DNA of 64,000 bases from Symsagittifera roscoffensis (GCF_963678635.1 NC_087065.1:6905209-6969208); one strand, 5' to 3'. Shown: positions 35,281 to 47,971, counted from the stretch's first letter. The notes: generated by a model from the sequence alone, not told the origin. Made by a program: numbers and translations.

Positions 35281-37356
35281 TGATACAACAACCAAGATAT
35301 TGTTCCAATCCTTGAAGCACTGCAAAAAATGGTTCAGTTTTATCATCAGAAAGAAATTGATATGTTAAAACTTGTATGTACTATTCCAAATCTGTTAAAT
35401 ATTCTGCCCAAATCAACCAGTCTGCCCAAATCAACCAATGAAACATCCTACTCTTTCTCCGAAAGTGATAGAGATTTGTGCGAGAAAATTAGAGAGGATA
35501 TGACGGGTGGACCATATATTGTTTTTACGCGAAAAGCTGTTGTGGACAAAACCCTTATCAGGGATTCATCGAAATTCTGCAAATTAATTGTTGGAATTGA
35601 TGCGAGCCAGCTCTATCCCTATTCAATGTGTCAAGACATGCCAACATGATTGTACACAAGATGGGAGTTTGATTCCGAAATGCAAAAATTCAAGGCTAGA
35701 CATAACCGATCTCGCAGTTATGAGAACATGGCCATCGTCTTACTACCAAAAAACAAGACCAGAATGCAGAATTGAGGGCTTCCACACATCTGGAAACCAA
35801 AAGAAAAATGACTGTTTGATTGTAGATGGATATAGCGACCACTGCAAAACAGTTTTTGAAGCAATGGGATGCTAACACCGTTTTTGTTCCTGCCAGGAAA
35901 CTCGTCCCTCACTTAGCGATGAAGACATTGAGAGATGAAACAAAAGGAGAGAGATGAATGACTTGAGACGTGAGTATATTTGCGAAAAAGGATACAAAAT
36001 CGAAAAGACGTGGGAATGTGAGTGGTGACAAATCTTCAAAACGAACAAAACAATTGCGAATCATATCCGATCCAACTTTTCCTACAAGATATCTCACTCT
36101 CAATTGACTCTTTATTGGAAAAAATAAGACATTGATCTCTTTATGGCTATATTCAGTGTGACTTGTTGTTCCAGATGAACTGAAAGCAATATTTGCTAAC
36201 TTTCCTCCAATTTTCAAAAACACTGAAGTTGAAGGAAGTGATATCGGGCAAAATATGCAAAATTATGCCATTGAAAATGATCTTCTTAAGCATCCCCAGC
36301 GATTGCTAATATTTAATTTGAAACTAGAAACTTGTTCCATCATTACTCATCTCTTCATTTTCAATATGGAACTTGGTTTAAAGTGTACAAAAGTTTACCG
36401 CTTTGTACAGTATCTCTCTCAAAAAAGCTTCAACAATTTTGTTCAGTCAGGTGTTGATGCTAGAATGGAAGGATATGAGAACCCTTTATCCGGTGTTGTT
36501 GAAAGGACCATGAAGCATTGAGGTATTTGATCCTACGGTTACCAGATAATGTACAGATCGAGACATGCGATCACAAAGTATTTGAATGATGAGAAACCAT
36601 ACAAAGCATTTAATGAACCACTCTTCAAATGACTGAACACTTTTCACAAAGACTTGTTCGAGATTGATTTACTAAAGTGAACAATTGAGCACAAAGAACC
36701 CATAATTATCGGATTTTTCATTCTGCAGTATGCAAAGCTGAGAATGCTTGAGCTTTACCCTAATTTTTTCGAGAAGTTTTGCGAGGTTAATAAATTTTAA
36801 GAATTAGAAATGGACACTGATTCGCCGTATTTAGCTCTTGCTGTTGAAAATATTATTTTAATCGTCCGGAGAAAAACGATGAATGGGAAAAAATGATTGC
36901 AGAGACTCATTTAGAGCGCTTTCAAAAAATTCTTTTTAAACGAACATGCTGTAGCATTCACAAGAAACACAATAAACAAAAACCGGGACTGTTTAAAGAA
37001 GAGTTTCAGTGTACGGAGCTGCTATGCTGATGTAGCAAGACATATTCTTGCTATGACAACAAATCAGACAACATGAAATTTAGCAGCAAAGCATTAAATA
37101 AAAGAGTTCTAGAGGAATCGGCGATGGTCCTTTGTAAAAATACAGGAAAGTACTTCAGGAAGCAATCAACTTGACTTCAACAAACAGAGGATTTAGAGCC
37201 ATTAATTTTATGTTTGATACATACGAGCAAACAAAGAAGGGATTGAGTTACTTTTACCCGAAAAGACAAGTTCAGGACGACGAAATCCACACAACACTTT
37301 TGAACTTGAAAATAACTGATAGAGTAATATCATTTAAATCAGTATTGATTCACTAG
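35281..37356 (+). pseudogene. PolB-1 family-B DNA polymerase, copy a (cnidarian-type Polinton polymerase)
   Basis: Protein-primed family-B polymerase that would copy a linear element genome. The reading starts after a possible acceptor (TTTTTTGCAG at 35280). It runs through REDMTGGPYIVFTRKAV and motif A IDASQLYPYSM (about 35596-35628), then CKTVFEAMGC, KREMND-like and WECEW blocks in shifting frames. Next come CTKVYRFVQY (36390-36425), a motif B-like SYGYQ (about 36535), motif C MDTDS (about 36810), FKEEFQCTELLC and the terminal TYEQTKKGLSYFYPKRQVQDD (37217-37279). At least five in-frame TGA codons and several indels break it. N-terminal exonuclease motifs were not found, so the 5' end is missing or lies in an unseen exon. 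It probably belongs with lineage P1. Confidence 0.75.
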
Positions 37357-38097
37357 CTGTAAATTTGTGGTAAAATGATTGTACGAAGCAGTGATTTATA
37401 TACTTCATCTTAGATACCTAACTTTTTTTTTCTTCAAAAAAATGATTTTTTTCTCGAAGTTTTGTTAGGTTTCATTATAGCTTTTGATAGTTTTGTCATA
37501 GTTTTAAACAAATAAAGCAATAATCAAAACAACTAAATCGTAGAAGTTAGCTAAGAAATGCAAGTATCGACAAAGTCGAGCTCAAAAAATTCGGGCGCCA
37601 AAAATTTTTCTGAAACTTAAAATCTTACCATCTGAAACTATGAAAGCTATAACCTTAATTCATGGGAAATCTATAGCCTATATTAATAGGGTGCTGACCG
37701 GATGCTCTGTAACCTATGTTAACCGATGGGGGTCAGCAGACACCACCCACCTCCCTCATACATCCCCACTCTTGCTCAATTTTCTACTACCAGCGTGTTT
37801 AGTCGTTTTTATACCCATTAAGTGGCATTGTTTTGGACCATTGCTTTTTGTAAGCACCAACAAAACGTGGCCATTATAATATGTGTTTCAGATTCTTATA
37901 AGAAAGCACTCAAGTTAACCTCGCAGTCACCGAAATTTATTATTTCTCTGCAAGATTATTGAAACATTTGACCAGAAGCGTCAATTTAGAGATTTTTTAG
38001 TAAAAGCAAAATGGGGGCGTAGCAAACAAAAAAGACTTGTGTCCGAGGGCATGTGATAATCCTAAGAAAAGCAAGTTAACCTGACTCATCAAATTTT
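37357..38097. other. 3' flank of PolB-1 copy a, no gene seen
   Basis: Noncoding sequence repeated after the second PolB-1 copy (41081-41840). A conserved segment at 37640-37800 has GGGTGCTGACCGG and GGGGTCAGCAG, which can pair around a loop of about 30 bases. The open frame at 37640-37879 lies in this segment but is not maintained as a credible gene in copy b. It may be a 3' untranslated or terminal region of the element. Confidence 0.5.
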
Positions 38098-38640
38098 TTC
38101 AAATCACCTATTTCTAAAAGAAAAATTAATATTTTATTTTGCCTATGGAATTAAAACAGTTTTATTCAAACCGTACTTCATATCATCTTACTTCAGAAAG
38201 TTTTAACTGGCAAAACTTTAATTTGTCAGATAATAGACCCATATCCTAGGATTTTCTAAATGAACGTAAATTCCAACCCCTAAAGTAAAAAACGCCCCCT
38301 TGTGATCTTGTTAAGAATCACCTATTTCTAAGAATAGGTTAAGAATCACCGGTTAAGAATCTTTTTAAGAATCATAGGTTAAGAATCTTGTTAAGAATCA
38401 CCGTTTTCAAATCACCTATTTCTACAACAAAAATTAATATTTTATATTGCCTATGGAATTAAAACAGTTTTATTCAAACCGTACTTCATATCACCTTACT
38501 TCAGAAAGTTTTAATGGCAAAACTTTAATTTTTCAGATAATAGACCCATATCCTAGGATTTTGTAAATGAACATAAATTCCAACCCCTAAAGTAAAAAAC
38601 GCCCCCTTTGGATCTTGTTAAGTTGAGCTTATCAACCGGG
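38098..38640. repeat. Two tandem 215-bp repeats with short GGTTAAGAATC spacer repeats
   Basis: Units at 38098-38312 and 38406-38628 share TCAAATCACCTATTTCTA, GCCTATGGAATTAAAACAG, CAAACCGTACTTCATATCA and CCCCTAAAGTAAAAAACGCC. Between them, GGTTAAGAATC-like motifs repeat several times (38310-38402). Partial copies are at 41845-41975 (first half) and 43090-43160 (second half), always beside polymerase debris, so this is probably terminal or subterminal element sequence. Confidence 0.7.
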
Positions 38641-39231
38641 GTCCGATACAGTAATTCCTTCTACTTCCCTTTAAAGCTGTCCCTTTTGCCGCGATAATTT
38701 AAGTTGATAGTCCTAATTCTTGAACTTTTCTTTTTTGTCCTAGTTTCATGTGGATATCATTTCCTGGCTTTCTTTCTTTTCGTCAAAGATTTATCATGCT
38801 ATTTAAAATTTGTTATTGAAAACGGCCAAAGGATTTCACACATTTGTTTGAATTAACACTTAATTTGCGTCAACTAGTTTATTTGCCTGAAGCTATTTAT
38901 GTTAAAACAGTGATTGAGCCCAATACGAGTGTTTTATTAGTTGTAAATTGGTAAAAAACAAAACCTGTACAAGTCGAAGTATAAAAAAGACGAACAGTAA
39001 AAATCATCTGAAAATATATGTTTCAGAAATTAATGTTTATTGTTTTGGTTTTCTTTGCGCTGTTTTTTAGATGGTCGTTCTTTTGTACCTTCAGTTAAAA
39101 TAAATGGGTTATTTATAGGGGGAAGTTCACGGACTCCGCTACTAGAAGCTTCTTCTTCTCGCAGTTTTGTTTCAGAGTAGTGCCGCTGTAAAAATCCCCA
39201 ATACGAAAGTTGAAGTTCGGGCGAACTGTTA
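38641..39231 (-). pseudogene. PolB-2 3' end and flank, detached copy
   Basis: Matches 43180-43775 in the same orientation and 60635-61229 in inverted orientation. Coding sequence is limited to 39113-39231 on the minus strand, with the acidic C-terminal tail of PolB-2 in shifted frames (KLLVAESVN and similar). At about 39231 it is cut and joined to PolB-1 sequence (AGAGAGGATATGACGGGTGG). This shows a P2-type element end sitting inside the duplicated P1 polymerase region. Confidence 0.75.
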
Positions 39232-41080
39232 GAGAGGATATGACGGGTGGACCAAAAATTGTTTTTACGCGAAAAGCTGTTGTGAACAAAACCCTTATCA
39301 GGGATTCATCGAAATTCTGCAAATTAATTGTTGGAATTGATGCGAGCCAGCTCTATCCCTATTCAATGTGTCAAGACATGCCAACATGATTGTACACAAG
39401 ATGGGAGTTTGATTCCGAAATGCAAAAATTCAAGGCTAGACATAACCGATCTCGCAGTTATGAGAACATGGCCATTGTCTTACTACCAAGAAACAAGACC
39501 AGAATGCAGAAATGAGAGCTTCCACACATCTGGAAACCAAAAGAAAAATGACTGTTTCATTGTAGATGGATATAGCGACCACTGCAAAACAGTTTTTGAA
39601 GCAATGGGATGCTAACACCGTTTTTGTTCCTGCCAGGAAACTCGTCCCTCACTTAGGGATGAAGACATTGAGAGAAGAAACAAAAGGGAGAGAGATGAAT
39701 GACTTGAGATGTGAGTATATTTGCGAAAAAGGATACAAAATCGAAAAGACGTGGGAATGTGAGTGGTGACAAATCTTCAAAACGAAAAAAAAATTGCGAA
39801 TCATATCCGATCCAACTTTTCCTACAAGATATCTCACTATCAACTGATTCTTTATTGGAAAAAAAGACCTCTTGATCTCACTATGGCTATGTTCAGTGTG
39901 ACTTGTTGTTCCAGATGAACTGAAAGCATATTTGCTAACTTTCCTCCAATTTTCAAAAATACTGAAATTGGAGGAAGTGATATCGGGGAATATATGCAAA
40001 ATTATGCCATTGAAAATGATCTTCTTAAGCATCCCCAGCGAATGCTAATATTTAACTTCAAACTAGAAACTTGTTCCATCATTACTCATCACTTCATTTT
40101 CAATATGGAACTTGGTTTACAGTGTACAAAAGTTTACCGCTTTGTACAGTATCACCCTCAAAAAAGCTTCAACATTTTTGTTCAGTCAGGTGCTGATGCT
40201 AGAAGGGAAGGAGATGAGAACCCTTTATCTGGTGTTGTTGAAAAGACCATGAAGCTTTTAGGTATTTGATCCTACGGTTACCGGATAATGTACAGATCGA
40301 GACATACGATCACAAAGTATTTGAATGATGAGGAACCATACAAATCATTTAATGAACCACTCTTCAAATGACTGAACACTGTTCACAAAGACTTGTTTGA
40401 GATTGATTTACTAAAGTGAACAATTGAGCACAAAGAACCCATAATTATCGGATTTTTCATTCTGCAGTATGCAAAGCTGAGAATGCTTGAGCTTTACCCT
40501 AAATTTTTCGAGAATTTTTGCGAGGGTAATTAATTTTAGGAATTAAACATGGACACTGATTCGTTGTATTAAGCTCTTGCTGATGAAAATATTATTGTAA
40601 TCGTGCGGAGAAAAACGATGACTGGGAAAAAATGATTGCAGAGACTCATTTAGAGCGCTTTCAAAAAATTCTTTCTAAACGAACATGTTGTAGCGTTCAC
40701 AAGAAACACGATAAACAAAAACTGGGACTGTTTAAAGAAGAGTTTAGGTGTACGGAGCTGTTATGTTTTTACAAAGGACCATCGCCGATTTCTCTAGAAC
40801 TCTTTTATTTAATGCTTTGAGTTTAGCAGCAAAGCATTAAATAAAAGAGTTCTAGAGAAATCGGCGATGGTCCTTTGTAAAAATACAGGAAAGTAATCCA
40901 GAAAGCAATCAACTTGACTTCAACAAACAGAGGATTTAGAACCATTTATCTTATGTTTGATACATACGAGCAAACAAAGAAGGGATTGAGTTACTTTTAC
41001 CCAAAAAGACAAGTTCAGGACGACGAAATCCACACAACACTTTTGAACTTGTAAATAACTGACAGAGTAATAGCATTTAA
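39232..41080 (+). pseudogene. PolB-1 polymerase, copy b (5' truncated tandem copy)
   Basis: Direct repeat of 35490-37340. It starts in the middle of the REDMTGGP block, keeps motif A IDASQLYPYSM (about 39335-39367), the same in-frame TGA after MPT (39388-39390), the same TGA in WECEW* (39767-39769) and the CTKVYRFVQY block. It ends with KGLSYFYPK. Near 40766-40883 about 50 bases present in copy a are replaced by an inverted copy of the flanking coding sequence, creating a perfect hairpin. It is non-functional. Confidence 0.75.
40766..40883. repeat. Perfect 53-bp inverted repeat with 12-base loop
   Basis: The arms 40766-40818 and 40831-40883 are exactly complementary over 53 bases. The loop is GAGTTTAGCAGC. 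The right arm is the normal PolB-1 coding sequence (compare 37091-37143 in copy a). The left arm replaces unrelated coding bases present in copy a. It is therefore a mutation of copy b, not a conserved structural element. Confidence 0.95.
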
Positions 41081-41985
41081 TTCAGTACTGATTAACTAAC
41101 TGTAAATTTGTGGTAAAATGATTGTACGAAGCAGTGATTTATATACTTCATCTTAGATACCTAACTTTTTTTTCTTCAAAAAACATGATTTTTTTTCTCG
41201 AAGTTTCGTTAGGTTTCATTATAGCTTTTGATAGTTTTGTCATAGTTTTAAACAAATAAAGCAATAATCAAAACATCCAAATCGTAGAAGTTAGCTAAGA
41301 AATGCAAGTATCGACAAAGTCGAGCTCAAAAAATTCGGGCGCCAAAATATTTTCTGAAACTTACAATCTTACCATCTGAAACTATGAAAGCTATAACCTT
41401 AATTCATGGGAAATCTATAGCCTATATTAATAGGGTGCTGACCGGATGCTCTATAACCTATGTTAACCGATGGGGGTCAGTAGACACCACCCCCTCCCTC
41501 ATACATCCCCACTCTTGCTCACTTTTCTACTACCAGCGTGTTTAGTCGTTTTTACACCCATTAAGTGGCATTGTTTTGAACCATTGCTTTTTGTAAGCAC
41601 CAACAAAACGTGGCCATTATAATATGTGTTTCAGATTCTTATAAGAAAGCACTCAAGTTAACCTCGCAGTCACCAAAATTTATTATTTCTCTGCAAGATT
41701 ATTGAAACATTTGACCAGAAGCTTCAATTTACAGATTTTGTAGTAAAAACAAAATGGGGGCGTAGCAAACAAAAAAAACTTGTGTCCAAGGGCATGTGAT
41801 AATCCTACGAAAAGCAAGTCAACCTGAGTCATCAAATTTTTTTTCAAATCACCTATTCCTAAAAGAAAAATTAATATTTTATATTGCCTATGGAATTAAA
41901 ACAGTTTTAGTCAAACCGTACTTCATATCACCTTACTTCAGAAAGTTTTAGCTGGCAAAACTTTAATTTTTCAGACGAAACTTCT
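41081..41985. repeat. 3' flank of PolB-1 copy b (duplicate of 37345-38230)
   Basis: Direct repeat of the copy a flank, including the GGTGCTGACCGG/GGGGTCAG pair and the first half of the 215-bp repeat (41845-41975). Identity stops abruptly at TTTTTCAGACGAAAC, where unique sequence begins. Confidence 0.8.
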
Positions 41986-43085
41986 ATCTCAAAACCATCT
42001 GAAAATTCAAATTTGCATGAAATTTTGTTCGAAACTGGCCGGTATGGCTCTTTAGGATTTTATTTTTGCTTCAACTATGTCAAAAAACGATTTTAGTTTT
42101 TTGTGCGAGCCTTTGTATTTCAGCCAAAATTTAGAAGACGAAACATCCAAAAAAAAACTGAATTTTTATACAACAAAAAATTTTGCTTTTATCAAAAAAA
42201 AAATGAACTGTTTTTACGAAGCTCAGATATTGATCTTAAATTTTTTTGACCTCATAAACGTCAAAAAAGTCACTTTGCAAAACCTTTAAAAGTTTGATTG
42301 ATCAGGATGAAAAAGATCAAACGAACAACTGTGGAAGTTTTTGACATTCGATAGCTAGTTTTTTTTTTGTATAGGACTCACGGTCGCCTAAAAAGCTCAA
42401 TTTTCCTCAAAAGCTCACATTTTTCTCAACCGTCACATTTGTTCTTTTAAGTAAATTGTGTCTATTAGAATGTTTTTGCTAATGTTCATACGTAATTTAT
42501 GATTGAGATATCACTTTGACTGCACGTAAGCGTACTGAAAAAGAACTAAAAATCATGATAATATCAATGAATCTGCCGTCATGTTTGAAACAAGTAGGTC
42601 AAAATTTTTTCTCTCAAAAGTTTGTTGCAGTTTTTTTAATACTGCACTTGAGTGAAGTCAACTTTTAGTAAATTGTTTTAGGTTCTTCTCTGGAAGTCAT
42701 CAATTTAACTAAGGACATATTTAGGCCATTTTTAACAATTGAGCAATTTTTTTTATTATTTAACGAGGTTTAGTTGAAAATTCTTTTATTAAAAAGCGAA
42801 AAAAAAAGATTCAATGAAAATTTCTGCGGAAAATTGTTTTCTAAGTCGCTTCTATGATTTGGTTTGCTTTATTAAAAACAATTAAAGAAAAGGGAAAACT
42901 GAAAAAGTAAAAAATTGAAATTCTGACTGGAACGGATTCCTCAAAATTTCACAATTTATTGGTAAATTGGTCAACGTATCATGGAGTAGTGTTGTATCGT
43001 GTCCCGGATCCTAAGGGGGGGTCTTTCCTATTGGGGGGAGTCTTCACGTAAAGCAAAATCAAAGGAAAGGGGTCCGTAATTTTTT
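41986..43085. other. No recognisable gene
   Basis: AT-rich sequence. The GATCAGGATGAAAAAGAT segment near 42300 resembles a piece near 62590, so part may be shared element flank. The open frame at 42077-42289 is a low-complexity read-through. G-rich runs (GGGGGGGTC, GGGGGGAGTC) at 43015-43045 lie just before the P2 flank. Confidence 0.35.
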
Positions 43086-43663
43086 GGAGGACCCCTATAC
43101 TAGGATTTTGTAAATGAGCGCAAGATCCCACCCCTAAAGTAAATGACCCCTTCCTTAGGATTTTATTAAGCTGAGCTTAACAACCGGGACCCGATTCAAT
43201 AGTTCTTTCTAATTCCTAAAGCGATCCTATTCCCGCGATACTCATAGTTAATCGTCCTAATTCCTGAATTTTTCTTTTTCGACCTAGTTTCATATGGATA
43301 TCATTTCCTGGTTTTCTTTATTTTCCTCGAAGATTTGTCATGCTAATAAAATTTGTTATTAAAATTGAACAAAAAAACCACACATTCGTTTGAACAAACA
43401 CTTGGTTTGCGTCAACTAGTTTATTTGCTTGAAGCTATTTATGTTAAAACAGTGATTGATCACAATACAAACATATTATTAGTGGTAAGTTGGTAAAATC
43501 TGAAATAAGTTTAAGCCGAAGTATAAAAAGGACGAGAAATAAAACTCATCTCAAAATATATGTTTCAGAATTTAGTGTTTATTGTTTTGGTTTTCTTTGC
43601 GCTGTTTTTTAGAGGTCTTTCTTCTGAAGCTTCCGATAAAATAAATGGGTAATTTACATGGGG
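43086..43663 (-). repeat. P2 left outer flank (3' flank of left PolB-2)
   Basis: Similar in the same orientation to 38545-39112 and inverted relative to 60850-61229. Shared blocks include TTTCATATGGATATCATTTCC, GCGTCAACTAGTTTATTTGC and the GTTTATTGTTTTGGTTTTC segment next to the gene end. This is probably the region between the polymerase gene and the element terminus. The terminal repeat itself could not be delimited. Confidence 0.6.
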
Positions 43664-46600
43664 AAGTTACCGGACTCCGCTACTAGAAGCTTCTTCTTCT
43701 TGCAGTTTTGTTTCTGAGTAGTGCCGCTGTAAAAATCCCCAATACGAAAGTTGAAATTCGGGCGAACTGTTATCAGTTTCATTGTATGAGTTGGCCCAAT
43801 CGGTGTCCCTGTAAATGTCTTCTAGAAAAGCATATTCTTTGGCGGCTTTATGGCCAAAGGGTACTGTCGAAATTCCGTCGAAAAGGAGAAAACGTTTTGA
43901 GTCGAATGGTGATAATGCAAGTTTGTTTTGTTTCACTGTCACATTGGTGTGACTTTTCGAAACTATATTATAGTTGTACACTCTCATTGCTTTCCCAGTG
44001 AATACTGTGTCCCTGAGGGTTTTGGTGAACCAGTTCTCGCTGTGCATTCCATTTCATTCCTTTGGCACTCAATTTTTTGAGTGCCTTGTAAACAGAACCA
44101 AAGTTATTATTTTTTCCTACGAGGCAGGGGATAGTTTCATTTCGCTTCAGCAACTCAATTTATACCAAGCAAATTCATTTTACCAAAAAAGAGCAGAAGA
44201 CTCTAAATTATGATTGAAAACGAGGAAAAGAGAAGAAATGTGTTTTCAGATAAATTAACATTTAGGCAACATTGTATAAAGCCGCCTAAATTAGCTATAT
44301 GCCCATATTTTATTGCAACAAACTAAGGAAGGGAGGGAGGTTGTTTCGGTTTTAGGGCGATGAACTCTATCATCGCCTTCCCACCAGTCTCGTCTTTGAA
44401 CTTCAGCACAACTTTCTTGCTGGTATCGTCGAACAGGAAATGGTCCACAACAAAAATTGAAAATTCGAAATCAGCTTATTTTCTCCAAGTCTCGGTAAAT
44501 GTCGTCAGTTTTTAAGGCTTAAATAAAACAATCCGTGACGGAGTGAAGAAGTTTCAAATTTAGATTGGGTATCATTTTTTGATAATGAAACTGGATTATG
44601 AATTGTTTCGCGAGGTCTAAGATGGTCGCAGGTTTGTCACATAATATTTTTGTTACTGAAAAGCTGATTGTGACTAATTGATCGTAAATGATTTGAAAGC
44701 TCTTCATTGTGCTTAGAGCTGTTTTTTGAAGAAGCTCTCTCTCATTCCATACAGTCTCCAGCTTCTTTCGTCCGAATTTAGACTTCATTGTCTTACCGAA
44801 CTCTGAACTAATAATTGGCTTGTAAAAATTATCCTGGAAATAATTTACCGCGGTTTACCGTAGTCGGGTGTTGAGATCTACAAAGGGTGCCATCCAGTGA
44901 CTTTGGCGGAACTGAAGACCTATTTCGAGGTGAGTTACTTTCAATCCCAGCTCGTGGTAGAACTTTAGGGTAACGTAATGCAAAACATAACCTTCTTAAG
45001 GATGCAAGGTCTGCGAGGGCTTTGGCACTTTCGGCAGTGTGGTGAATCCCAGTTTTCCCAACATGTCGACTTGCTCGTTGCTTATTGCACCGATGTCCAC
45101 TACTTCACGAGAGAGGGAAAGAGGGTAATCAGGTTTCGCTGGTAAGCAGTGTGTCTTCCAGACTTTTGTCAACTATTGAAAAATCGTTTAATGGCAAACA
45201 AAGGGCGGTGTTTCATTTTCCCCCCGTACAAATTGTTTGATGTTCAGATGTTCACAATCCGTTAAGAGCTTCAGGTCGGGCTTTCAAACTTTCAGCAAGG
45301 CGTCCCCGGAAAACTTACTTGCCGTAAAGTAAGAGGCGCAATCGAGTCCGTAAGTTGATGGCAAACTTCACGAAAAGCTTCGAAAATGGAAGCAAGCAAA
45401 AGCACTTCTGTGGTCAAGTACAAGTCGTGGTAATCACCAGGTGAAACACACTTCAGTTCGGTGAAAGCTTTTAGGACATGATTGTACTCGCTTCCTCAAA
45501 CACTCACATGCCCTCCTGTTAGACTACTTTTCCACATTGCTCGATGAGTTGAAGTATGGTTAGGGGTAATGCTCTTTCTGTTTCAAGATACTGACTTTTT
45601 CAGGCGAATGGCCGAGTTTTTAAAATAGTTCTCCAGCACAAAAAGAAACTATTCCTTGGGCAAATTATTAACCAGTTTTGCCAACGGTGCTAACATGAAC
45701 CTATATGAATTGATGAATCTCAGATTTTTGTAGAGTTTTTTGATTTATCCGTTTTTGTCCGTGTACGTTTTTATATATACTGAGATTGTCAAGGATATGT
45801 ATTTTTCATCAGATGCGGGTATTACAGAAAAAGTGTTTTCCGAATCGATTTTTGCCAGCGTTTCGATTATAAAAGGTAAATCATAATTTGACAAATTATG
45901 AGCTAGCACTGGAATGCAATTTGTTGTTTTTCTATTAACGTTACACTCATTGTATGCCCAACCCAGCAACTTGTTGGTGTAATGGCATTGATCAAGTACC
46001 ACTTGATCATTGTCGGAAAAATCGTTCTCGCATTTCCAACAAACCGTAGCATCTTCCCGTTCCTGGTCTGTTATTCCGGTGAAAGTGTAATATTTCCATA
46101 TTTTCTACGTACATTTGTCTCGCTAACGACTCAAAGGAGCTAATTAGCTCTTCCATCACCTTCGGCCCTCTTTAAAGCTCAAACTTTAACGGATCTTTTT
46201 CCCAAATTCGATTCCTGCTAACGCGTAGCCGCATGGTTGATGGATTTCAATTGTTTGCGTGCTAGACTTTTGCGGATCAGATTGTGTTCCGTATACTGGT
46301 AAGAGCAGTGACTACAAATCAAAGTAGATTACGGGTAGATTACTAAGTAATGGGTACGTACCAACGAGCTGTTAAGGTTTTGAGCTTGTGGTCATCTTTT
46401 CCCTGCATGGGCATTTATTTGACGACATCTTCGTCCTGGTGGCACAGTTCTTGATGTCTTATCAGAGTTTCGAATGAAGCGCATGCGTGGAAACATTTGC
46501 GGCAAATCCCAGATTGGAATCGGCGCACTTTGTGCCGCACAACTTCGACCAGTTTCTGGAGATCACTTATCAACACATAGTGATTTTTTGATCCATCTGC

Positions 46601-47252
46601 CAGCAGCAACAAGTCCACAATCAGGCTAGTAGTGAATCTGCTCGATACTCTTAAGGGCAACAATTCGCCATCGTTGGATCTGAACAAAAAAAATTATACC
46701 AAATCTGAAATGAAATATAGAGGGTGCTTGAATACGTGAAGAAATTTAATGAGGGAGTTTTAAAATTTTTAAGAGGCAAGTAGAATTTGCTTACCGACAG
46801 ACATTGCTTTGACAATTGTTCAGCTTTTCAAATTTGTCCATATCTATCAGACCTTTTATTATTTTGTGTTCCCCATTGATTTTGAAATCACAGTTTGCCT
46901 CTGAACGCGCTTTCCGTTGGGCAGCGGAAGACGTTTTCTCCATGCCGTCTCAAACTGGCATTGCGTGCTTCTTCAGCAAAGGTTGTTGATAGCTTTCCGC
47001 GGTGAGAAATATTGTATGGCAATAGATACAATGACTATTGGAAGTCATGTCATGTACCAGCTCGACGTGCTCTCGGGCTTCCGACAAACTCTCGAATGAT
47101 TCGATACACTCATCGCAAACAGTTTGAGGAGGAGGGGGAGGAAGAATCTTTTGAACTTTTTGCTCATGTCTTCTCAAATTACTTTTAGAGCTCAGTAATT
47201 TTCTGCACTGCTGGCAAGGAACAGGTGACGCGATAGAAGGAGAGTTCGGCAT
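43664..47252 (-). pseudogene. PolB-2 family-B DNA polymerase, left (inverted) copy
   Basis: Protein-primed polymerase of the other Polinton/adinto type. From the N-terminus there are C2H2-like fingers (CQQC near 47210, CDEC, CIYC), an intron at 46794-46680, HYVLISDLQKLV with CRKC/H fingers (46620-46430), and the exonuclease II block HNLSNYDLPFI (about 45900-45860). Degraded palm motifs follow (around 44800 the motif B-like SSEFGKTM). The C-terminal domain VKQNKLALSPFDSKRFLLFDG (43950-43890) comes last, with an acidic tail. Frameshifts are frequent between 46300 and 44050. It is about 95% identical at protein level to the right copy in the best block and lies in opposite orientation. The tail ends in EEEASSSGVR at 43667, shorter than in the right copy. 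Confidence 0.85.
46680..46794 (-). other. Intron in left PolB-2 (115 nt, phase 2)
   Basis: The donor GTAAGC (46794-46789) and acceptor TTGTTCAG (ending 46680) join NNCQSNVC to SNDGELLP through a CG/A codon. The right copy has an intron at the same position and phase (57313-57433, 121 nt). This is good evidence that it is a true spliced intron of the element gene. Confidence 0.75.
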
Positions 47253-47945
47253 TATTTGTTGAAGTTACTGAAGTAATTCAGGAAAATTCCAAGATTGAAG
47301 AAAAACTGCTTTTGAAAAACCAAAAACGAGAAGTGACTAGGAATAAAAACTTTGCGGGTAAGGGCAAGTAGAAGCCATTAACGAGAGTTATATTTCGCGA
47401 AGTTGACAAAAGGACTTTCTTTTCAAGAACAGGGCTTATTACAGCTTTAAGCTCTAAATGTCTCAAGTGCAAGGGTTTTGTATATAAAAAAACTGATTCA
47501 TTGACAGCCTCAAACTTTTGCTGTTCATATTAAAGGGTAGCGACAATTTTTTAAAAAAGTTTAGTTACTTTTAGAGGACTGGTTTAGACTTTCAATTAAC
47601 ATTTAAGGATAAATTACAAAATTCAAATCTTCGAATGATTCAGACTGAGCCTAAACTTTTTCTGAGTAATTTTAACTGTGAAACAGTAATTTCTTAATAA
47701 TTTCAAGCCCTTTTCTTGGTTTGGTTAAATAGGTATAATAAGAAGTAGAAATATGAGATTAAAATGTTCAAAAATTAAAGCCCTCAACTATATAATTAAG
47801 TTGAAATAAGATAGTAAGCCTAAAAAAATGAAAATTTTGCAAATTAGCCATCTTGATAGTCGCAGATGCATGATAAGCATTGATTGTCATTTGAATGTGT
47901 AAAAGATATCGGAATCAAAGTTTCCATCATGTCATTCAGTGTCCC
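47253..47945 (-). repeat. 5' flank of left PolB-2, inverted copy of 55661-56363
   Basis: Noncoding sequence upstream of the polymerase start, inverted relative to 55661-56363. Matching blocks include TTTTTCTGAGTAATTTTAACTGTGAAACAG (about 47657-47686 here) and TGCATGATAAGCATTGATTG (about 47867). Similarity ends near GTGTCCCGTGA at 47945, next to the integrase start in the right copy. It would hold the divergent promoter between polymerase and integrase. Confidence 0.7.
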
Positions 47946-47971
47946 GTGAAACATTTCAAATCATGTCTATC

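Noticed and set aside
37640-37879. 79-codon plus-strand frame after PolB-1 copy a
   Set aside because: The duplicate at 41.4-41.6 kb does not keep it open, and it overlaps a structured noncoding segment.
35281-41080. Recoding of TGA as Trp to rescue PolB-1
   Set aside because: TGA also falls at positions expected to be Gly, Arg, Leu or Ser, and TGG is used for other Trp residues, so recoding would not restore the protein.
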